Positions 54,524 through 64,000 of a stretch of DNA of 64,000 nt are shown here, piece after piece (the first letter of the stretch is position 1; every line of letters starts with the position of its first letter). This DNA comes from Berberis thunbergii. Taxonomy: Eukaryota > Streptophyta > Magnoliopsida > Ranunculales > Berberidaceae. Both the position numbers and the translations under genes were made by a program. The notes beneath the pieces were generated by a model, which ran no database searches, was not told the DNA's origin, and saw only the letters and a program-made list of their open reading frames with translations. Location: assembly GCA_003290165.1 (NCBI GenBank), contig QNQO01005769.1, forward strand, positions 1 to 64,000, in the 5' to 3' direction.

Positions 54524-55260
54524 TTAAATCCTAACAGAAGCTGATTCTAACTGGATCAGGATGCAAGAAACACTGCCCTCGGAAAGTGAATGAGGAGTCA
54601 ATTTCCACCTTTTACCACCATGTTTGTATGCCGCTGCACTTGTTTCTTAGTTTTACTTTGTACCACCCCAGAAGATTCCATGTACTCAATCTTACTGTTA
54701 ATTTCTTTTAAGCCATAACTAAATAAAGTGAGACTCTTTTATTTATGGGTTTATAAAGGAACACCCAACTAGCTAGGCATATCAATCTACCGGAGTTTAT
54801 CTGAAATCAGACTTGATATGATCCCAGAAAATCAAATTTGGATTTGAATTTTTCGGATTCAGATGTAAGAATTGAATCTGGATTGCTTATTGGATTGGAT
54901 TTGGATTATGTTAAATCTAATCCAATATGGATCGGAAATATATATGTTTACAATTTGGCTTAAAAGTTTATAAGTCATGGGTATTAATATTAAAGATGAA
55001 GGTGTTTTTGATCATTATAGCACCTAATTGTATATAAATCGTAAAATATATCATATGTTTATTTGATTTTATTTAGATTTTGTAATAAAAAATTATTTAA
55101 TTGATTTTGGATCAATTCAAACTAGCACAACTTATCGGATTCTAATATAGACTTGTAAAATCATGTAAAATATTGGATCAGATTTCTTGTGTCCTTATCA
55201 GATTTGGATTCGGATTTTATCTATTTCACCCTACCCCAACTCACAATTTGTTTTTGAGAA
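53639..55260. other. VHA-a 3' flank and intergenic DNA
   Basis: The first few hundred bases are the VHA-a 3' untranslated region. A less AT-rich stretch at about 54170-54430 is open on both strands but not recognised. A TA microsatellite lies at about 54502-54523. From about 54780 to 55230 there are many GGATTTGGATT-type motifs, probably a decayed hAT-like MITE without secure ends. Confidence 0.4.
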
Positions 55261-55261
55261 A

Positions 55262-55565
55262 AATACATAAAAAAACCCTTATTTTTACCATGACTAGTTT
55301 ACCCTTAAATATTTGGAGGTGGAGGAGGTGATGTCCGATTGGCGCGTACCCAACTCTATAAGGGAGTAGAGTGGTCAAAATCAAAACTTTCCCAATTTAA
55401 TCATTAGGGCAAAAACTGAATTATGATTATTTTTACAAGATGAAGTCAAAGTTAACAAGGGTAAAATCTTAAAAAATTGTTTAAACATGAGTTATTGTCA
55501 ATAATTTTTTGTTTTAAATCAAGTTAAAATAAAAAATATAGTAGAACAATATTTTTTTTCCTATT
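55262..55565 (-). repeat. Dispersed repeat, copy 3 of 3 (reverse orientation)
   Basis: The reverse complement follows the copy at 29400-29680 block by block: the TTTTATTTTAACTTG-TTTAAAAC part, the TTTTACCC..TTTGACT part, the TTTTTGCCC..GGGAAAGTTTTGA part, CTCCCTTATAGAGTTGGGT, and TCCAAATATTTAAGGGTAAA. It shows that this segment is a mobile or dispersed repeat, not only part of the NERD1 duplication. Confidence 0.6.
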
Positions 55566-55802
55566 TTTTTTTTAATTGGGGCTCCAGCTCAGTTCCATGT
55601 TTATTTACGGTGTGTCCCCGAAATGAACATGACATGAATAAAAGAAACGAACATGACCTAAATAAAGAGAGCATGTTTGAATAAAAGAGCTACTGTTGAA
55701 AAATACCCTTTTAAGCCAAACAAGACTCACATTCTAGCATAATAGATATTGAAAAGAACAAGGAGATAAGGGTATCTGAGAGAGAATGAGCAGTTCTACA
55801 TG

Positions 55803-55949
55803 GCGAGGAAATGAGCGAGGGGAGGCAGGTGACAGGGTGGGAACCGTTCACCTCTCTCGAGATGTGCACGTAAAATCGATGACACACATCTCGAGGGAGG
55901 TGAACGGTTCCCACCCTGCCACCTCCCTCCCCTCGCTCGTTTCCTCGCC
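55803..55949. mobile_element. Palindromic (foldback) element, copy B, long near-perfect hairpin
   Basis: Arms of about 65 bp (55803-55868 and 55883-55949) are inverted copies with only about five differences around a 14-bp loop, starting GCGAGGAAATGAGCGAGGGG. Outside sequence TTCTACATG / CATTTAGAA resembles the flanks of copy D (TTCTACACG / CGTCTAAAA), giving possible element ends. Confidence 0.75.
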
Positions 55950-56203
55950 CACTTCCTCGACATTTAGAATTTTCGGAGAGAGAATAGATGAAAGGGGATC
56001 AATTTTGTAGAAGGATGGATTTAGGAAAAATTGTAGAAGAAGAAATAGCTAAAATGAAAAACATACAACTTCTATTATAATTGAAATACTTAAAACAACT
56101 AGACTTGCTTAATTGAAATCCTAATAAAACTATAAAATCCTAAAAAATAATAAATTCTAAACCTATTATGTTCTTACATCACATTCTTGTCCCATATGAC
56201 TTT

Positions 56204-56340
56204 TAGGGGTGGGCACAAGATGAGATGGATCTTATTCCGATCTCATCCCATTATTTTGTAATCGGGATGAATATACCTCATTCCAACTTGGTCTCATTGG
56301 AGATAGATTTGGGATGAGCATAATATAAAACAAGTGCAAC
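56204..56340. mobile_element. One-ended hAT MITE fragment
   Basis: Begins TAGGGGTGGGCA, the terminus of the element at 551-1034, followed by similar GATGAGATGG / CATCCCATT motifs. No matching right end was found, so it is a truncated copy. Confidence 0.45.
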
Positions 56341-56489
56341 CAAGTTGGATTCACATTATCGCTTACCAATGATGTCCAATAATTTTTTTTTTATTGAGTC
56401 ACCAAGTATACCTACCGCTGCATGATATTGGTCACCCAAATAATTGATAGTGTCAAGTAATTATTAAATAATATATCCCTTAATTTATA

Positions 56490-58355
56490 TATGTTAGTGT
56501 TTCGATTATTATATTTCATTCTAATTATTTCGTTTTCATGTCTTTGTAGGAATTTGAGCGTGAACGATGAAATCGCATTAAGGCGACAATTTAAGGAATA
56601 ATCAATTGGTTGATTCTAGCGGTGGTACAAAGTAGAGGGTCACATATCTAAACCTAACCCAAATAAACCTAGGTCCACCTAATTTAACCTAAGCCCTAAC
56701 CCAAAAAACTAACATAAAAACCCAAGCCCAAGAAAATAAGAGAACCATATTTAGGTTTCTTTCTTCCCTTCTCTGAAGTCTCTTTCTTTTCTTACATGTG
56801 TTTTCCTCCTCTCTTTTCCAGCCACCACGCCAATCCACCCTGCCGGCAATCCTCGTTCGATAGGAGAACCGCAGTGCGATCATCCCGCCATCACCACCTC
56901 CTCCTCGTCCTCCACCATCAGCCGTCACCTCACCTGCTCTTCCTCGCTCGCTAGGAAGGCGCCACACCCTGTTCCATCGTAAACATCACGTCCTCACGCC
57001 CCTATCCCTGTCGTTAACAACCACGCACAACCACCGCCCACGATTCCCCTGTTCCTATTTTCTTCCCTTGTTTTCGTGTCTCTTTCTTCACCTCGCCACC
57101 GTCCAGCATCCACACCGCTGAGCACCACCATTAGACGCCCTCACCATCACCACCTCGCACACAAACAGAGGAGAAACAAGGAGCAAGTCCCTGTTTTCCT
57201 CTCTCGCAGCCGACTAACAACTCACACCATCATTTATGTTCCTCTCTTCTCCACGGTCTCTCCCTCCTCCACCTCTTTTTTTTTTTCTCCTTCATCACAA
57301 CCAGACCACGCAACCACTGCCATCAGCCACCGCGAAACAGAGCTCGCAAGAGCACCGCCCCTGCTTTTCTTTCTCTTTCTGTTCCCCTTCTCGTTCTTCC
57401 CTCACATTCTCTCTATCTCTTGCAGGTACTGGAGCCAATCGGAGGCGCGAAGAGGAAGCTCGCTGGAGACGAAGACCAGAGGAACAGCGCGATTTCTGGC
57501 GGGGAACCAATTGTTTTTCAAACAGTTGGTTATTGGCACCCCGAGCTTATCTCTGAACAGCCACAGAGCGTTTGTAACCTTTTCTCGGGATTCATGTTCG
57601 TGCAGAGATGAATTCCACCTTCATTGATGTTGTGACCACCGCCAACATGATCTTCTAGACCCCGCGCCGAGGTGAAGATGAAACCACAGGGTTTCCTAGA
57701 GTTTAATTGTTGTATTTGAATTTATTGTTTTCTTTATACTTGAACGTTAAACACATTTGATTTCTGAATTTCAATAATTTGCTTTCACCGATTATATCCT
57801 GATTAATTATCTAGACTAGTCGGTAGTTAGAAGTACCCTTTATTGATATTCAAAGTCTGCTTTAATCAATTAATCTGAATCTGTGATTGTGTGTGCCGTA
57901 AGAAGACAAGCAATACTAGGGATTTTGAATTAGTTAAAATAAACCTGTGATTGTGTGTATCGTAAGAAGACACGCAATGCTAGGGTTTACACATTTGCTG
58001 AAATCAATTGCGAACTTAGATTAATCTTTAGGTTAGTCATGTTAATTCTTGAAAATAATAATTTGGATTACACAAATCTCAAAGAGCCTGTGGTGGATTC
58101 GATGTCTCGGTCCCCTCTCTATCATCTTATCAGTTTAATCTTAGTTGTCGATTTAGTCTCTTAATTTAGTAATTTTCATCTGCTGTAACCTCCAACTATA
58201 AATTAGTTCAAATAAGCCTTAGAATTCGATTATCTGTCAATCTTCGTGGGATAGACCCGTATTTGTCACTGTCTACTAGTTAGACAGCCGTGCACTTGCG
58301 AAATTACAAGTAGGGTTTATTAGCTTATTAATTTAGGTTAATAAAAACTCCATCA
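56490..58355 (+). mobile_element. Athila/Tat-like LTR (5' LTR), approximate
   Basis: The right boundary is inferred from a primer-binding site (58362-58379) a few bases after a CA end. Upstream text CTTCGTGGGATAGACCCGTA (about 58242) matches the usual pre-PBS motif of Athila/Tat LTRs, and TTTGTAGGAATTTGAGCGTG near 56545 fits the start of such LTRs. Inside is a C-rich region (56760-57640) that yields spurious ORFs, and two tandem copies of a GTGATTGTGTGT..GTAAGAAGACA block (57878 and 57943). The left end is a guess. Confidence 0.5.
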
Positions 58356-58361
58356 AGTTTT

Positions 58362-58379
58362 TGGCGCCGATGCTAGGGA
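58362..58379 (+). other. Retrotransposon primer-binding site
   Basis: TGGCGCCGATGCTAGGGA is close to the TGGCGCCGTTGCCGGGGA primer-binding site used by Athila/Tat Ty3/Gypsy elements. It lies just after the inferred LTR end. Confidence 0.65.
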
Positions 58380-59155
58380 TTGTAACGGTACAATGAAATC
58401 TAGGGTTGTTTTTGCTAGTTTGTAAATTAGGTTTAATTTTCTTTTTAGGAATAGTGTTACAATTCATTTTCTTATTTTTTTTATTTGCTTGAGTTTGAAT
58501 TGTTTTTTGCATTTATTTTGCAGCGGTCACACATATAGAAGCTCAAGTAGGAACGAAGTGCAATTTTGCGATTTGCGAGGAGACTCTCTTCTACCCGACG
58601 TCGCAAGTAACCCGAAAGAGGTTCACGTCGGAGGTAACTTCTACCCACGGCATATGCACGCGATTTCTGTGTGATCACTTGTGTTTAGCTTGTTCTAGGT
58701 AGTATTGCATGCAAATTTGAATAGTGGTAGAATTGAGTTGAAACTTCCGTGCCCTCTCCCGCGGATAGGTTAATCACCATCTATTTTAGGGTTAGGAACC
58801 TAGGCCTTCACTATTTAAAATTTGTAACAAGATAATTATCTAGGACTGGTGTGACGCTCATAGGAACCCTCTTTGGACGTTTGATAGCTTAAAGTGGTCG
58901 AGTGAAGGAACATATCCCATCTGGGAACAGTTTTTGGACTGACATTTCACTTTGAGCTAGAGAGTGGAAAAAAAGGTAGGAGCAACTCTGTAGTGGCGGA
59001 TTGATAGGAATTACTGTGCCTTTCCCACGGTTAGGTAAATTGAATTGAATATCAGCCCTGCATTAGTAAAGGAAAGCTCTAAGGTCGTCTACCATTTATT
59101 TTGTTTGTACATTATCTAGGTGTCACTTAGGGTTTCGTTGTTTTATCTTTTAGAG
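58380..59155 (+). mobile_element. Leader region of the Athila/Tat-like element, no intact gag
   Basis: Follows the primer-binding site; stop-rich, with two related ACCGTGCC...CCCGCGG-type blocks (58748, 59009). No gag or pol frame and no second LTR were found, so the element is truncated here. Confidence 0.35.
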
Positions 59156-59159
59156 TTAG

Positions 59160-59325
59160 GTCATCTTCATATAGTAGTTAGGGGCCGAGGAACACGAGGG
59201 AGACACCCACCCATCTTCATATAGAGTTAGTAAAGTAATTCTAGGGGGCGAGGAATGCGAGGGAGACACCCATCCCTCGCTCCCGCTCTCTCTCCCTCGC
59301 GCATTCGCTCGTTCCCTAGAAGGGC
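59160..59325. mobile_element. Palindromic element, copy C, with duplicated left arm
   Basis: Left arm GGGGCGAGGAATGCGAGGGAG (about 59246) pairs with the right arm CTCCCTCGCGCATTCGCTCG (about 59291). A second left-arm copy (GGCCGAGGAACACGAGGGAG) with the same CATCTTCATATAG flank lies about 60 bp upstream, showing a local duplication of one arm. Confidence 0.6.
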
Positions 59326-59394
59326 TTGGCTTCCAATACTCATTGATACCTAAGTATGAAAACCGACAGTCAGTGTCCTTATGCATAGCAGCCC

Positions 59395-59465
59395 TTCTAC
59401 ACGGTGAGGAAATGGGTGTAACCTCGCTCCCATTCCCTCGCCAATTTCCTCGCCGTCTAAAATTC
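59395..59465. mobile_element. Palindromic element, copy D (short)
   Basis: TTCTACACGGTGAGGAAAT and the inverse AATTTCCTCGCCGTCTAAAA frame a short element with an internal AACCTCGCTCCCATTCCCTCG core. This is the smallest member of the family. Confidence 0.6.
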
Positions 59466-59497
59466 CTGTATGCATAGATACCATATATTCAGCTCAC

Positions 59498-59660
59498 CTG
59501 ATGCCATGTCCTGGTCCACATGCAATGTGCTCATTCCACAAATTCTTGGTTCCTGGACCAGTTGAGATGCAATTATCACCAGTCTTGATGCCTGATCTCC
59601 TGATCATAACACTGGTTGATAATTGCACATGTATGCCATTGGTGTTAGGACTGTTAATAT
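59498..59660 (-). pseudogene. Polygalacturonase (GH28) exon remnant
   Basis: The minus strand reads [15 protein letters not shown], then [17 protein letters not shown] and IACGPGHGI, followed by a good donor (AG|GTGAGC) in the phase known for plant polygalacturonases. The family motifs are NTDG, GDDC and GHG. Here two of the three catalytic aspartates read as asparagine (NTNG, GDNC), while the GHG histidine is kept. No other convincing exon of the family was found nearby, so this is a dead fragment. Polygalacturonases cleave pectin in the cell wall. Confidence 0.75.
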
Positions 59661-59699
59661 CTCGAAGAAGAAAGTATGAGGTTGACATTCCTTTACCAA

Positions 59700-61320
59700 C
59701 ATAGAAAAAATAAAGATCATAGTTATTTTATGCTTGTGGACTTGTGGAGTAACAAGGTAAGTATGATTTGCTCTAGATAAATGGATTTCCTATCTTTATG
59801 TCTACATTCTCGATTCAATTCGACATTTTGAACATGCATAAGAGGCACCAAAGAGAAATCTGCAGTATGTACTGATGGTAATTGAAATCTACTCTCAAAG
59901 CTAGCTATCATGCATGGCCAAGTTGCAGGCTAAAACATTTTGATACATCTTTGCATTGTTGGGTACATTTCAAATTTGTAGCATCTCTTTGCCTAGTGAT
60001 AGTTAAGAACAACTTCGACTTTTATGGTGCACAATATCATTGTACCAAAATACAAGAGCCACTTCTTTGGTTTCCTTCCAATATAGCTCTCTGTTCGGAA
60101 CGTATGAAGTTTTCTTCCTGCGGATCTATCTTGACTCCCCTGTAAAACGAACACATCTAGATACAATTCCTTAATGAATCATCTTGATTTTGTAACTGAT
60201 TGTTTGAAATTCTACTCACCTTGATAAGAATTCTCAAGTGTATGTGATCAATTACAATTGTATTTATCTGTATAACAAATCAGCATGGACTTGCTTTATA
60301 AGTTTGTATAAAAATAGTTACTCATCCATCTTCGAACAACAAGATTTCATTGACCAAGATTAAAACATCTCAACACCAATCTCTATTTTATTTCTTCAGT
60401 GGCGAAGATTAAACCATCTAAAACACCATTTTTTCTTATCTCTTCAATGACCAAGATTATAACATCTAAATACTAATCTCTCTTACGTTATGTCTTCACT
60501 TCTCAAACCCCTCTCATTTGTAATCTCAAAAAGTTCAGTGAAACATATGGAATCCTCCCCTCACTCTCATTGGTTTTATGTTTTTGCACGGGGTTTTTTG
60601 AATTCTCTCTATTTTATGAACCCAATTTTGATTGCTAAGCATGAGAATTTTGGATAAAACAAACTCTTTAAATTTTATTTGTGTACCATTAATGAATTTT
60701 TCATTGTAGGGGTTGTTGGAATTGTCGTTGTGATGCTATACTTGAAGATTAGTTTCTTTATTTTTGTATGATTGAAATTGGTATTCATTCGTTAATTATC
60801 CTCAATTTACATGCTTGGTTAAGGGCAGTTTAATGGATACAAAATTTGATATTTTATAACATGACAATTATTTACAAAAAAAAAAAAATATATGTATTAT
60901 TGGTTGTCCGATCATGCCAATGGCACGAGTGTCACACTTGTTATTAGAAGTTTTGTTGAATGTATGAGAAGTGTTGAATCAATTAGCCTCCGATTCATAG
61001 TTATCAATATCTTATGATATTTATAATACGATACACGAGGCGTATTGTATTTAAGCCTCATCGATACTATGATACACCAATATATGATGATACAAGGACG
61101 TAATGCCCTTGTACAAGTGACATGAGCGAATAGAAGGATGATAGACAATAGCTTACTAATGTGTTATATAAGTCATATATCAATATAAGTGTTTTTTGAA
61201 CCTCCTTACTTGAATAAATCTTAAGTTATATCTTTTATACGCTTAATATATAATATATATTTTCATACTTATATATTTATATTTTGCACTATATCTTCCT
61301 ATACTCATATCTTAAAATAA
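59700..61320. other. Intergenic, no gene seen
   Basis: AT-rich, no supportable ORF or RNA gene. Short inverted ATGATAC/GTATCAT motifs occur around 61000-61100. Confidence 0.5.
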
Positions 61321-61327
61321 GGTTTCC

Positions 61328-61542
61328 AATATATGATGCGATGAATGTTTGATAACTGTGACCGTGTCCCATAAGAAGGATTACATTGAATGGTTGGTGA
61401 ATATATGATACGATAGAATGTTTGATAACTATGACCGTGTCCCATAAGATCGAAGGGTTACATTGAATGGTTGCGAGTTGATAACTGTGACCATGTCCCA
61501 TAAGAAGGGTTACATTGGTTACATTGAATGGTTGTGAGTGGG
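61328..61542. repeat. Three-copy tandem repeat
   Basis: Copies start at about 61328 and 61400 (72-bp period), with a third shorter copy from about 61478. Each includes TTGATAACTGTGACCGTGTC and CATAAGA..GGTTACATTGAATGG. The ORF across it reflects the repeat. Confidence 0.85.
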
Positions 61543-61925
61543 GATTGCTCTGGTACAAGTGTTAGGGGTGCCAACCCATACTTGTTGCGTCCAAGACATT
61601 GCATTACCATACTTCCTTCACATCATCAATACCCAACACATCATCATCTATTCATCTTCATACACATCTTCAATGTCTGATGCTTCTGGAAATCAAGGCC
61701 ACCTCCCTAAGAGCACAGGTATCTCTTACATGTTAAAAATTGAATCTTTATTGAAATTATGTTCTAGGTATTGTGGATTATAGCTTAAAAATTGAATCTT
61801 AGGGGATCTATTCATTTCAGGATTTGAATGGACTCTCAATGATTTTAAATCTTGTGAATTTTAACAGATTTTAAAGAATTTTGCAAAATTCACTGAATTT
61901 TGTAAATTTTATAAAGATTTGTTAT

Positions 61926-62173
61926 CACTACACCAAATTGACATTTTTGTAACAACCCCAAAAACAGTATCACTTTTGTATCACCATGAAGAGTATGGTT
62001 TTAAAAGTGATACTAATCATGGTGATCCAACTTATTGTATCATTTTTTTTGTGTTACTGTTTTTCATTTTTAGACTAAATTTAGTTTTAACTTAAAATTG
62101 TTTGGTGGATTGTGACATCTCAAAAGTGATACTGTTTTTAGAGTTGTTACAAAAGTGCTAATTTGGTGTAGTG
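61926..62173. mobile_element. Short CACTA-type MITE (248 bp)
   Basis: Inverted ends CACTACACCAAATTGACATT and (complement of right end) CACTACACCAAATTAGCACT. Internal GTATCAC/GTGATAC motifs match the interrupted relative at 39735-40667. The flanking triplets are TAT and AAT, so the 3-bp target duplication is imperfect. Confidence 0.7.
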
Positions 62174-62380
62174 AATAGATTTCTATTGATTCTTATAAAT
62201 TTAATGAATTCTTATAAATATATTATTAGTCATAGGAATCAATAAAAGAACAACACCTATATTATTATCCATGCCAATAAATCATAAGATATCTCTCAAA
62301 ACATCAATTACCCTAAACTCTCTTCTCCACTTTTCTCATCTCTCACTTTCTTTTCCATCACTCACCACCGCCACCTCTTA

Positions 62381-63989
62381 CTACAACAATTAAGGCATTT
62401 TTTAAGAAAATTTTTCCTCGACAAAAATCAAAATTTTGTTGGAAAAAACTTTTAACAAAGAAAAAATTCGTTATTGGGTTCATGGAGGCATCCCCGTAGC
62501 TAAAGGTTTTTACCAAAGAATTACATTTTTGTTGGTAAAACAATTGATAAGTCAAGGAAACACGGTGTTGGTAATACTGACAACTACCGTTGGAAAAAAT
62601 CAAATAGTAACCAACAAATTGTTTTGTTGCAAGAAAACTTTTGTTTACCTATGAATTTTTTTTCTCGAAAAAACTTAGAATCTTCAAGGAAAATTGTCAT
62701 GGGAAAATGTAATTACCTTTATCAAAGAACTTTTTCGTTTGTAAAATTAATGTATATCAATGAAAGTTGTCATAGGTACTGTTAACAATTGCCAAGAAAA
62801 TTATTTTCAATAAAAAAATTATATATTAAAACGGTCATTCTTGGCTCTTAGACGAGCTAATCTAGGGTCCCAATCTTTAAGGACACCACCCACTACCTCC
62901 CAAACTCTAGGGACACGACTCTTGATGATAAAACCCCACTATGGAATTTCATATATAATATATTTATTTTTAGTGCTCAACGGGAATCGAACTCCTGACC
63001 TCTAGTAAAATATGTTGCAATATTTACCAATTGAGCTATTTGAATAATTGTGTTGTGTGAAACAACTTTATAGCTTATAATCAAATTACTCATTTTTTGC
63101 AATAAAAAATCATTGCTACGTATATAATAGAGACCAATATATAATATTATGTCACTATAAATTAGAACTAAATATTTTCACGATTATAGGATTTATGTTA
63201 AATATCTACCACTTTTAGCAATGAAAAAAAATTCACAGTAACACCATTATAATTAGCAATAAAATAGTAATAGCATTTCAATGCTATATGTTATTGAAAT
63301 TGGTTATATCCCCAATGAAATAAAATTAAATTGTTGTAAATAAAAAACGAGTCTTAATAAGAAAAAAGTTCATGAAAATTTTATCAATATTTAGCAACGA
63401 AATAAATTGTTATCATTAATATTAAATTAACAGTAAAATCATGTTGTATTATTAAAAAACATTTATTTAATTTTTCAGATGAAATAATATCAATGCTACT
63501 AATAAAAAATTTCAACGAATTGATATTTTCCACTATAAAAAGCTAGGAGCTTTAAATATAAATAAATTTCATTATAAGTAACAAAATAAATCGTTGCAAT
63601 AACGTGGTATATAACTAGAGAAAATTTAATTTCATTGTTGTAGAGACACAAACAAGTGTTATAGTGCATTTACTAAGAAAATGTTTGTCAATAATATTAA
63701 TATTTATTAGCAATGAAATAATTTATTGCAAAAATGACATCATTATAATAGCAAACTAAAATTTCGTTAAAATAGAAATATTTTGTTGCTAAATAATGTT
63801 GGAGGGAAATTTGTTTTGGAATGAATATTTTTCACCACTTCTTTACAAAAAAAAGTTGCCAATAAAATAGATTTTGTTACAAAAATTGACAACTCTATGG
63901 TTTTTTAATGAAATTTATTTTTATTAAAAATAGTTACATATTAACAAAGAAAATAAAATTTGTTAGTAAATAAAACATTTTTTTGTAGT
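62381..63989. mobile_element. Possible CACTA-like relic with subterminal repeats
   Basis: The right end reads ...TTTTTTTGTAGTG (complement CACTACAAAAAA); the left side at about 62381 has the related ACTACAACAATTAAGGC. Between them, especially 63060-63990, motifs such as TTAGCAAYGAAATAA and TTGCAATAA recur in both orientations, as in CACTA subterminal regions. No transposase frame; ends uncertain. Confidence 0.35.
62975..63045 (-). mobile_element. tRNA-derived SINE fragment, minus strand
   Basis: The minus strand has an A box TAGCTCAATTGGTAA and about 25 bp later a B box GGAGTTCGATTCCC. No complete cloverleaf or CCA-compatible acceptor stem can be drawn, so a tRNA gene is not called. Confidence 0.5.
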
Positions 63990-64000
63990 GAGTATACCAA

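Noticed and set aside
57076..57627. 183-codon plus-strand ORF
   Set aside because: Ser/Pro/His-rich, low-complexity translation of a C-rich stretch inside an inferred LTR; several frames are open at once and no domain is recognisable.
62975..63045. tRNA gene on the minus strand
   Set aside because: A and B boxes are present but stems do not pair into a cloverleaf; a SINE fragment explains it better.

Overview
This is a window of nuclear DNA from a flowering plant, most likely a eudicot. Four interrupted plant genes have GT-AG (twice GC-AG) introns and proteins diagnostic of land plants: an SRS/SHI-family transcription factor, a NERD1-type FG-GAP membrane protein, the replicative helicase subunit MCM4, and a vacuolar V-ATPase subunit a. 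They sit in AT-rich intergenic DNA with plant-type transposons (hAT, CACTA, Tourist-like MITEs, tRNA-derived SINEs, a DUF4283-type LINE, Tat/Athila-like LTR sequence). Species cannot be named from the sequence alone.

Layout. 1-10.2 kb: repeat-rich intergenic DNA (SINEs, a 484-bp hAT MITE with 8-bp target duplication, interleaved Tourist-like arms, a GC-rich hairpin element, a 136-bp tandem duplication). 10.2-11.35 kb (+): SRS gene, two exons, 338 aa, with a 14-codon uORF whose stop overlaps the main start. 11.35-17.7 kb: intergenic, mostly featureless. 17.7-28.4 kb (-): NERD1 homologue, 13 exons, 696 aa, every intron in phase 0 and one with a GC donor. 28.4-31.4 kb: a direct duplication of the NERD1 5' region that includes an open copy of coding exon 1 with its donor. 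31.9-33.1 kb: hAT-like element. 33.76-37.95 kb (+): MCM4, 17 exons, 831 aa, preceded by an inverted pair of E2F sites; one intron is GC-AG. 38-43.5 kb: tandem repeats, a CACTA element holding a solo LTR, and a Tat-like relic (antisense gag-like ORF plus 3' LTR). 43.5-53.6 kb (+): VHA-a, 17 exons, 814 aa; intron 4 carries a 3.8-kb hAT element that itself contains a 2.8-kb internally deleted LINE. 53.6-64 kb: no intact gene; hairpin elements, an Athila/Tat-like LTR with primer-binding site, a decayed polygalacturonase exon, tandem repeats and CACTA-type ends.

The four genes are not a functional cluster: one acts in auxin/organ development, one in secretion-linked cell expansion, one in S-phase DNA replication, one in vacuolar acidification. 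NERD1 and MCM4 are divergently transcribed, with 5.35 kb between their start codons. Exon joins were worked out by hand; each joined frame is open from ATG to stop and has a length close to that expected for its family. Nothing here supports a novel multi-gene system. The best leads are the duplicated NERD1 first exon, the overlapping uORF of the SRS gene, the nested transposons in VHA-a, and a small palindromic element family with near-perfect hairpins.
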